NCBI GenBank assembly: GCA_018396675.1
Contig: JAGTQX010000004.1
Coordinates: forward strand, 67,697-108,314
From: Candidatus Bathyarchaeota archaeon
Lineage (GTDB): Archaea; Thermoproteota; Bathyarchaeia; Bathyarchaeales; Bathycorpusculaceae
Direction: 5' to 3'
Length of the DNA: 40,618 nt
The position numbers and the translations under genes were made by a program. The notes below the pieces were generated by a model. The model was not told the DNA's origin. It ran no database searches and was given only the letters and a program-made list of their open reading frames with translations. Position 1 is the stretch's first letter. Every line of letters starts with the position of its first letter. Positions 35,349-40,618 of this stretch are shown here, one piece after another.

Positions 35349-35524
35349 CGAAATTTGTAGTCGTTCAATGTCCTCCTTTGAAAGGTAAATCAGTTCTTTG
35401 TGAAGACTCGTGATTACACACCACGCATCATAGTTGTGCGTCTGAAACAGAAAAATGTTACCAAAAAGTGGCTATCCGAAAAATTTAAAAAAAGACGTTG
35501 AAACCTTAAGACTGGCGCAAAAGA

Positions 35525-36634
35525 ATGGGCCAAGGCAAAAAAAAGGTTAAGTGCTTTATGCTTGTTACACTTTTCGTTTTGTACCAGCTAAATTTTGTTT
35601 GCAGTGGTTTTTGTTTTTCATCAAATGCTCTGGTATTTCTGGCTTATTCGCCATATTGGTTCCAGTATTATAGGGGAAATAATTGGACGGATGTCGCTAG
35701 AGATCTTGAGCTTATAAAAATGATGGGTTTCGACGGTGTGCGAATCCATTATGAATACGTCGTCGAATACGGTTTGGTGGAGCGTCTTCTAAATTATACG
35801 CGGTATTTAGGTTTGAAGGTTATCTGGGCAACGCACGCTACTTACTGGAACAATAAATATCCGACGAAGGATTTCCCAAATGCAACAATAGTGGAAAACT
35901 ACAAGGCAGAATTGAGTCAAATAGCAAACGCGTCCTCACGCTACTCTCATGTTCTTTATGTTTCAGTCTTTTACCCAATACCATTCGCAGAGGTTTCTGG
36001 CATAACTCATGAAGAATGCTTGCAGCACATAAACAGCACAGAGTTTAACGCTGCTCTAGAAAACATAGTCGCCTTTGTCAAAAGCTTCGGCATCAAATGC
36101 GCCGTTGAAAGTGAAGGAATACCAAAAGATTTCCCAGTCAAGCTTATTGAAAACGCCGACGCCTATTTCATTCAGCCATATTCAACTATAAAGGACAACA
36201 TAGACGCCCAACACATACTTGACTACGCAGCATATTTTGAAAAAAGCGGTAAAGAAGTCTACATAGGCGAATACGGCTTCAGAACATGGAAACCAGCACA
36301 TCACTGGGATTTCGGAATGGTTTCATGCGAAGGTGCTAAAGCAGGACTTATTCAACAATTTTTTGACTTTGCAAGCAGCAGATTCGAAATAATAACATAC
36401 TTCGCCATGTATGACGGCGACGGCGGCTGGGGACTAGTCAACAATGATGGAACATTACGGCTTAGCGGTTGGAGCGCAAGCCAGTGGCTCCACAACAGAG
36501 AAATAGAAAACTCAACTAATCAACTGTTAACAGGTATAACCATAGGAATCGTAGTTGAGGCGGTAGCAATCGCAGCATTAACAGTGGTCATAGTGCTAAA
36601 CTACAGGAAAATAAAGAAACTCCAAATCCGTTAA
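35525..36634 (+). CDS. Membrane-anchored extracellular glycoside-hydrolase-like protein
   Basis: A 369-residue surface protein. Residues 1-33 form a signal peptide with KKK before a hydrophobic core; the last 35 residues hold a membrane helix (about 336-358) and a basic cytosolic tail (NYRKIKKL). Between is a TIM-barrel-like domain: DLELIKMMGFDGVRIHYEY, GLKVIWATHATYW, and a late strand VYIGEYGFRTW whose Glu is placed like the nucleophile of clan GH-A enzymes. The expected Asn-Glu acid/base on an earlier strand is not obvious (that strand reads HVLYVSVFYPIPF). Six N-x-S/T sequons are present (NWT, NYT, NAT, NAS, NST twice), suitable for AglB. Polysaccharide hydrolysis or binding is plausible but unproven. 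Confidence 0.72.
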   Translation: MGQGKKKVKCFMLVTLFVLYQLNFVCSGFCFSSNALVFLAYSPYWFQYYRGNNWTDVARDLELIKMMGFDGVRIHYEYVVEYGLVERLLNYTRYLGLKVIWATHATYWNNKYPTKDFPNATIVENYKAELSQIANASSRYSHVLYVSVFYPIPFAEVSGITHEECLQHINSTEFNAALENIVAFVKSFGIKCAVESEGIPKDFPVKLIENADAYFIQPYSTIKDNIDAQHILDYAAYFEKSGKEVYIGEYGFRTWKPAHHWDFGMVSCEGAKAGLIQQFFDFASSRFEIITYFAMYDGDGGWGLVNNDGTLRLSGWSASQWLHNREIENSTNQLLTGITIGIVVEAVAIAALTVVIVLNYRKIKKLQIR

Positions 36635-36647
36635 GACTCGACTCTTC

Positions 36648-37763
36648 TTATGAAAGTAAGTGAATGTTTCCGATGCGCACGTGTTTTAGGTGTTTCTCTG
36701 CCACTTTTTGGCATTCTAGGGCTTGTTTTCTGCTTGTGGTTGGCAAATCGCTCATCACGTAGCAGGGATAGAAAGCCAAAAGCGTATAGTGAATTTCAGG
36801 GCTTATTTGGCTTATAAATTGAGCTATGTTTTCCACTTCTTCAGCATCCACGTAGCCGGGCACAAGCAACGTGCTCGCCGTTAGGACTGGCAGTTCTGGG
36901 CGTTTTTTGTAAAATTTTTCTCCTATATGGCGAAAGTTTTCTACGGTTGGCTTGTTTGAGACTCCGCACAAGGCTATTGATAATGCTTCGCTCCATGCTT
37001 TCAAATCGAATTTTATGTTGCCTCCGCTTTTTAACGCGTAATCCGCTGCTTTTTCTGCCAGCCGCGGATTCATGTAACCGTTCGTTTCCCAGCAAACACG
37101 CAGAATACGCTTTTCGTCTTCAGCTTTTTCTAAAACTATGCGGCTTGTTTCAAGCGAATGCGGCATCTGTGGAGAAGGATCTCCTCCAAAAAAGCATACA
37201 CAAGAAACCCGCTTGTCCAAAGCCTTTTCCGCTAGAGCCTTCGCACTCATAAACGGCTTGTGTTTCGCTGAAAGGTTGCGGTAATGCCAGTTCTGGCAGA
37301 AAAGGCAATCATAACTGCACGCGCCGTAAAAAACCGCCAGATTATAATAGCCATGCTCGGCTTCTTGCTTATAGGCATATTTTGGATAGCCGTTTCCGGT
37401 GCAGCCTGGACAAAACCACCAGCTAACACAGTTGGTTGGTAAAGCATCATAATACCATTCTAAAACGCCTTTTGCAACTGTGCCGCCGAAACGAACCAAA
37501 TGCCCATTTTTATTCCAAACAAGCCCACAAAAACCACTTTTACCCAAGCCTATAACACAGTTGTTAGCGCAAACCCCGCAAGGAACGCCGACAGTATCTT
37601 TAGGCGGTTCAGACGGTAAACCATAAACCGCTCGACTCTTAGCATGTGCTTCCAGAGCAAACGAAAGCGCTTTCTCAGGCTGTTCTCTTATGCATTTTAG
37701 ACAAATACCTAAGCCTTCAGAAATAAGCTGCGATTGTTCACCGCAAACTCGGCATTTTCCCAT
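36648..37763 (-). CDS. Radical SAM protein (AmmeMemoRadiSam/PflA-like) with zinc ribbon
   Basis: A 371-residue radical SAM enzyme. The [4Fe-4S]/SAM motif is CSYDCLFC (C149, C153, C156); FGGDPSPQ, WETNGYM and FDLKAWSEAL continue the partial TIM barrel as in COG1180 PFL-activase relatives. The N-terminus adds a zinc ribbon (C4, C7, C21, C24) and a second cysteine group (C62, C65, C69, C79), with a further group at C112, C118 and C121, possibly auxiliary cluster ligands. The known members include glycyl-radical activases and the AmmeMemoRadiSam set; no glycyl-radical enzyme or Memo partner is in view. It lies 62 bases after the MoaD-like gene on the same strand. The substrate is unknown. Confidence 0.87.
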   Translation of the reverse strand: MGKCRVCGEQSQLISEGLGICLKCIREQPEKALSFALEAHAKSRAVYGLPSEPPKDTVGVPCGVCANNCVIGLGKSGFCGLVWNKNGHLVRFGGTVAKGVLEWYYDALPTNCVSWWFCPGCTGNGYPKYAYKQEAEHGYYNLAVFYGACSYDCLFCQNWHYRNLSAKHKPFMSAKALAEKALDKRVSCVCFFGGDPSPQMPHSLETSRIVLEKAEDEKRILRVCWETNGYMNPRLAEKAADYALKSGGNIKFDLKAWSEALSIALCGVSNKPTVENFRHIGEKFYKKRPELPVLTASTLLVPGYVDAEEVENIAQFISQISPEIHYTLLAFYPCYVMSDLPTTSRKQALECQKVAEKHLKHVRIGNIHLLS

Positions 37764-37825
37764 AACAAACTCGAATAAAAGAACGTGTTTTCAACCCTAA
37801 AAATCTAGAGGTGGCGAGCACGTTT

Positions 37826-38119
37826 TTAGCCGCCGCCAACGGGCGGTATAATTGCCAATGTGTCTCCATCTGCAAGTTCTGTTTTCAAACCCTTAATAGT
37901 TGATGCGCTTCGACCGTTTACTAAAAACTGGAGAAAACCTTTAACCTTGCCAGTCTTGCCGTCATAAACGTATTCCGTGAATCCTTTTCCATAACATTCA
38001 GCAAGCGTTGCAAGCACTTTCTCGATAGTTACAGCCTCGCCTTTTGGAAACTCCAAAGTTTCTTCGCGCTTTCCGGTAAGTTCACGCAAAGTTGTAAAGA
38101 AACGCACCGAAACCTTCAA
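37826..38119 (-). CDS. MoaD/ThiS-like ubiquitin-fold sulfur carrier (SAMP-like)
   Basis: A 97-residue beta-grasp protein ending in PPVGGG, so the C-terminal diglycine can be adenylated and thiocarboxylated for molybdopterin synthesis, tRNA thiolation or protein tagging. The N-terminus KVSVRFFTTLRELTGKREET and LADGDTLAIIPPV are characteristic of MoaD. The TTG start at 38119 is chosen because GGTGA lies eight bases upstream and the fold begins there; upstream codons in the same frame do not look like coding sequence. A GTG four codons earlier is the alternative. It precedes the radical SAM gene and diverges from the MntP fragment. Confidence 0.85.
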   Translation of the reverse strand: MKVSVRFFTTLRELTGKREETLEFPKGEAVTIEKVLATLAECYGKGFTEYVYDGKTGKVKGFLQFLVNGRSASTIKGLKTELADGDTLAIIPPVGGG

Positions 38120-38220
38120 GGTTCGGCTCACCAAGCGATAGAAGACGTGAACCGGAAATTTAAACAGTTCTCCATTCCACTGCAAAAACGAAACCACTAA
38201 ACCTTTACGCGCTCCTCGTT

Positions 38221-38439
38221 TTGTCAATAATAACAAGCATAGATGCTCTAGCTGTAGGTTTAAGCTTTGGTTTCCTAAAAATCTCAATAATAGTCATAGG
38301 AACTGTGATGTTCATACGCGCACTGGCAGACGTTTCTCGGCGAAAAATTTGCAGGCTCCGCATGAACAGAATCGGGGTTTTAGGCGGCTTAACATTGATA
38401 GTTATCGGAGCAAGAATTCTCATTGAACACTTGACATGA
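38221..38439 (+). CDS. Half-size MntP-family protein (C-terminal repeat only)
   Basis: A 72-residue membrane protein that matches only the second half of MntP-type Mn2+ exporters: the conserved ITSIDALAVGLSFGFL helix and the closing LGGLTLIVIGARILIEHL helix, with a middle helix between. Full MntP is about 180-190 residues made of two such three-helix repeats. The start is TTG 38221, but the frame is open from 38164 and encodes LYALLVL just before it, again MntP-like. Therefore the gene is either a truncated remnant or a half-transporter that must dimerise. No obvious ribosome site precedes the TTG. Confidence 0.6.
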   Translation: MSIITSIDALAVGLSFGFLKISIIVIGTVMFIRALADVSRRKICRLRMNRIGVLGGLTLIVIGARILIEHLT

Positions 38440-38460
38440 AGTTCACGGTGTGCTGAAGGT

Positions 38461-38472
38461 AAAAGTTTATAT
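38461..38472 (+). promoter_or_regulatory. Thermosome gene 2 promoter (TATA/BRE)
   Basis: AAAAGTTTATAT about 60 bases before the ATG, identical to the block before thermosome gene 1 (18304-18315). Confidence 0.65.
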
Positions 38473-38531
38473 TTTACCGCATTTTTGCTTATCCAGACTA
38501 GAAACATTTTACATTGATTGGAGGAGATGGT

Positions 38532-40178
38532 ATGGCTTACTTAACAACAACAGCTTCAGGACAACCCGTCTTAATACTAAAAGAAGGCACCTCAAGAAGC
38601 CGCGGAAGAGAAGCCCAAAGAAACAACATAATGGCGGCGCGCATAATAGGCGAAGTGCTAAAAACAACACTTGGACCACGCGGAATGGACAAAATGCTCA
38701 TCGACAGCCTAGGCGACATAACAATAACCAATGACGGTGCCGCAATCCTAGACGAGATAGAAGTTGAGCATCCGGCAGCCAAAATGATGGTGGAAGTTGC
38801 GAAAACTCAAGACGACATGGTAGGCGACGGAACAACCACAGCCGTAGTCTTGGCTGGAGAACTGTTGAAAAAAGCTGAAGAACTGTTAGACCAGAACATT
38901 CACCCAACAATAATCGTAAGCGGTTACAGAAAAGCCGCCCAAAAAGCCATCGAGTTAATCGACAAAATCGCCAAACCAGTAGACATTGAAGACAAACAAA
39001 CGCTCATGAAAGTGGCGTTGACATCAATGTCAAGCAAGGCCGTCGGCGCAGCAAAAGAGCATTTGGCAGAAATAGCCATAGCAGCAGTCAAACAAATAGT
39101 GGAGCAAAGAGGAGACAAAAGAATCGCGGACATCGACAACATCCAAATCATAAAAAAGACAGGAAAAGGACTTCTTGAATCTCAACTCGTGAAAGGAGTA
39201 ATAATCGATAAGGAAGCCGTGCATTCCGGGATGCCTAAAAAAGTCGAAAAAGCCAAAATAGCACTTCTAGACTGCCCACTTGAAATTGAAAAAACAGAGT
39301 TCAGCGCCGAAATAAGAATCCGCGACCCAACTCAAATGAAGGCTTTCCTAGACCAAGAAACTCAGATGCTCAAGGAAATGGTTGAGAAAATAAAGGCTAC
39401 AGGCGCAAATGTTGTTTTCTGCCAGAAAGGAATAGATGACATGGCGCAACATTTCTTGGCAAAAGAGGGAATCCTCGCAGCGAGAAGAGTGAAACAATCA
39501 GACATGGAGAAACTTGCGAAAGCAACAGGCGGCAGAATAATCACAGACCTAGACGACTTGACAACACAGGATTTGGGCGCCGCGGGACTCGTCGAAGAAC
39601 GCAAAATCGGCGAAGACAAAATGATTTTCGTCGAAAACTGTAAAAACCCACGTTCAGTCGCCATCCTCATACGCGCTGGACTTGAGAGAATGGTTGACGA
39701 AGCAGAAAGAGCCATGACAGACGCCCTATCCGTAGTTTCAGACGTGATAGAAAACAGCAGAATCGTCGCGGGCGGCGGTGCAGTAGAAGTCGAAATATCC
39801 AAAGAACTACGTGACTACGCAACAAAAGTTGGCGGACGCGAACAATTAGCAATAGAAGCCTTCGCAGACGCGGTTGAAATAGTGCCTAGAACGCTGGCTG
39901 AAAACGCTGGGCTTGAACCAATCGACATAATAGTAGAACTGCGAGCAGCACACGAAAAAACAGACGGACACTACATGGGAGTAAACGTTTTCGCTGGAAA
40001 AGTGGAAAACATGTACGAAAACGGCGTCGTTGAACCAGCAGTCGTAAAAGAACAAGCAGTCAAATCAGCAACAGAATCAGCTTCAATGATACTGCGAATA
40101 GACGACGTAATCGCAGCAACAAAACCAAAAGAAGAAAAAACCAAAACACCAGGCGAATCTGAAAGCGAAGAATACTAA
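38532..40178 (+). CDS. thsB: Thermosome subunit 2 (group II chaperonin)
   Basis: Second chaperonin subunit, 548 residues from ATG 38532, preceded by GGAGGAG (38520-38526). It has [43 protein letters not shown] in the apical domain and a GGGAVE block; the tail is short, acidic and rich in Lys, Pro and Glu. It shares tracts of 32 and 44 identical bases with the first subunit although the proteins diverge elsewhere. It would co-assemble with subunit 1. C-rich then T-rich sequence (40189-40200) just past the stop is a likely terminator. Confidence 0.96.
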   Translation: MAYLTTTASGQPVLILKEGTSRSRGREAQRNNIMAARIIGEVLKTTLGPRGMDKMLIDSLGDITITNDGAAILDEIEVEHPAAKMMVEVAKTQDDMVGDGTTTAVVLAGELLKKAEELLDQNIHPTIIVSGYRKAAQKAIELIDKIAKPVDIEDKQTLMKVALTSMSSKAVGAAKEHLAEIAIAAVKQIVEQRGDKRIADIDNIQIIKKTGKGLLESQLVKGVIIDKEAVHSGMPKKVEKAKIALLDCPLEIEKTEFSAEIRIRDPTQMKAFLDQETQMLKEMVEKIKATGANVVFCQKGIDDMAQHFLAKEGILAARRVKQSDMEKLAKATGGRIITDLDDLTTQDLGAAGLVEERKIGEDKMIFVENCKNPRSVAILIRAGLERMVDEAERAMTDALSVVSDVIENSRIVAGGGAVEVEISKELRDYATKVGGREQLAIEAFADAVEIVPRTLAENAGLEPIDIIVELRAAHEKTDGHYMGVNVFAGKVENMYENGVVEPAVVKEQAVKSATESASMILRIDDVIAATKPKEEKTKTPGESESEEY

Positions 40179-40345
40179 AAAACCAAACCCCCAACTTTTT
40201 CTAGACAAAACCCAACCTTCAAACCCGTTCTCTCCTGGTTTTCAAGAAGCATTCTCAAAACCACTTGATAAACTCATAGATTTCAAAAAAGAAGAAAAAT
40301 AATTAATAGAAACAGGCCCGAATATTTAGAGACACAAACAGAAAT
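40179..40345. other. Intergenic tail with imperfect hairpin
   Basis: Non-coding. It starts with C-rich/T-rich sequence that may end the thermosome transcript. An imperfect hairpin pairs GGTTTT (40237-40242) with AAAACC (40257-40262) and AGAA (40245-40248) with TTCT (40252-40255). A-rich sequence follows, with TATA-like AATTAATA (40301-40308) and AATATTTA (40321-40328) ahead of the tRNA-like element. Confidence 0.5.
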
Positions 40346-40413
40346 GCTCCGGTAGTATAGTCCGGCCAAATCTATTAGAGGTTGTCGATTTCTCCCGCAC
40401 CTTCCCCCTTTTT
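40346..40413 (+). ncRNA. Solitary tRNA 5' half with GC-rich tail and T run (candidate split tRNA)
   Basis: From 40346 the sequence reads as an archaeal tRNA: acceptor arm GCTCCGG, then TA, D-arm GTAT and D-loop AGTCCGGCC, close to tRNA-Glu/Asp genes. AGAGG (40377-40381) is placed as the 5' anticodon strand, followed by TTGTCGA, which would give T33 and anticodon GTC (Asp). No T-arm and no CCGGAGC acceptor partner follow in the remaining 200 bases. Instead comes CTCCCGCACCTTCCCCC (40392-40408) and TTTTT (40409-40413), like a terminated transcript. D-loop length is two bases over the norm and position 21 is T, so a decayed fragment is the main alternative. Confidence 0.45.
40404..40413 (+). terminator. 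Terminator after the tRNA half
   Basis: CCCCC followed by TTTTT and further T-rich sequence, typical of archaeal transcript ends. Confidence 0.45.
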
Positions 40414-40589
40414 CTATTCTATTGTTAAGGTGCCGTTAATTTGTTACCCCCGTAAGCACTTACACCCCATAAGTAAACAACTTTCCGTTAACTGCAACTA
40501 ATGGAACATTATGTGAAGATGTTGGATGCACTCTTATGTATGGAGCTTTGAGCATTTTTGATAAAATTTAAATCTTGCCGTTTGTTTCC
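40414..40589. other. Intergenic region, no gene seen
   Basis: I find no T-arm, no acceptor complement and no convincing ORF (the longest ATG frame at 40501 has 16 codons). Short palindrome-like pieces occur (GTAAGCACTTAC, 40452-40463). TTTAAA at 40567-40572 looks like a TATA box for a gene starting near 40590. Confidence 0.5.
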
Positions 40590-40618
40590 ATGAGTGCAAT
40601 AAAGAGCAGTATAACTTC
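40590..40618 (+). CDS. Possible start of a gene running off the window
   Basis: An ATG at 40590 opens a frame (MSAIKSSIT) that continues to the edge, about 20 bases after a TTTAAA box, so it could be a leaderless gene. Too short to identify. Confidence 0.25.

Noticed and set aside
35400-35450. C/D-box-like motifs (GTGATTA and CTGA) in the gap before the OCD gene
   Set aside because: The C box is imperfect, D' and C' are missing, and the stretch partly overlaps the probable extended coding frame of the OCD enzyme.
38221-38287. MoaD-like gene extended to a start at 38287
   Set aside because: The extension has no MoaD similarity and overlaps the MntP fragment; the fold begins at TTG 38119, which has a ribosome site.
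40346-40413. tRNA fragment left by an integrated element
   Set aside because: Archaeal integrases usually leave 3' tRNA fragments, whereas this is a 5' fragment, and no integrase or element is adjacent. It is not fully excluded because the sequence ends soon after.
1-40618. CRISPR arrays, insertion sequences, integrases, rRNA
   Set aside because: No spaced direct repeats, transposase or integrase ORFs or rRNA sequence were seen; gene content is core chromosomal.

Overview
The window is archaeal. It carries family B DNA polymerase, topoisomerase VI (both subunits), an archaeal type IA topoisomerase, CDP-archaeol synthase, two thermosome subunits, ABCE1/Rli1, aIF5B, AglB/STT3, the KEOPS subunit Cgi121 and a TAN1-like THUMP protein. 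Gene content and moderate base composition suggest a mesophilic or moderately thermophilic Thermoproteota (TACK) lineage, perhaps Bathyarchaeia-like; the lineage is inference. Genes are tightly packed with frequent 4-20 nt overlaps, TTG/GTG starts are common, and there are no insertion sequences, phage genes or CRISPR arrays. It looks like a core chromosomal region.

Layout. 1-3.4 kb: 3' part of polB, then (minus) a QueT-type transporter with a switch-like RNA leader and a beta-rich unknown protein. 3.5-8.1 kb (minus): N-glycosylation pair (GT4 phosphoglycosyltransferase, AglB), gcvT and a zinc ribbon. 8.2-15 kb: topA with two small genes, carS and a RadB-like ATPase (minus), an RNase H-fold/YqgF-like protein overlapping a Clp1/Grc3-type RNA kinase, and endonuclease III (minus). 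14.9-20 kb (plus): a PAC4-like proteasome chaperone overlapping a UbiD decarboxylase, a CBS protein, Sua5 and the first thermosome subunit. 20-24 kb (minus): ftcD-hutI-hutU, the lower histidine degradation route. 24.1-27 kb: phosphoribosyltransferase, Cgi121, TAN1-like (minus), isoaspartyl peptidase/asparaginase. 27.1-34.4 kb (plus): a 23-residue Glu/Trp micro-ORF, ABCE1, cytidine deaminase, Topo VI B and A, a two-TM protein, aIF5B. 34.4-40.6 kb: an OCD/alanine dehydrogenase-family enzyme (minus), a membrane-anchored glycosidase-like protein, radical SAM and MoaD-like genes (minus), half of an MntP transporter, the second thermosome subunit, and a non-coding tail with a solitary tRNA 5' half.

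Functional themes are translation and tRNA modification (Sua5, Cgi121, TAN1-like, aIF5B, ABCE1), DNA topology and repair, protein folding and turnover, surface N-glycosylation, and catabolism of amino acids and nucleosides (hut genes, asparaginase, OCD, cytidine deaminase). The histidine route and GcvT both move one-carbon units through a folate-type carrier.

The three items most worth follow-up are the tRNA 5' half ending in a GC-rich tail and a T run (possible split tRNA), the queT leader with mutually exclusive anti-Shine-Dalgarno pairing, and the Glu/Trp micro-ORF with its own promoter, ribosome site and hairpin.
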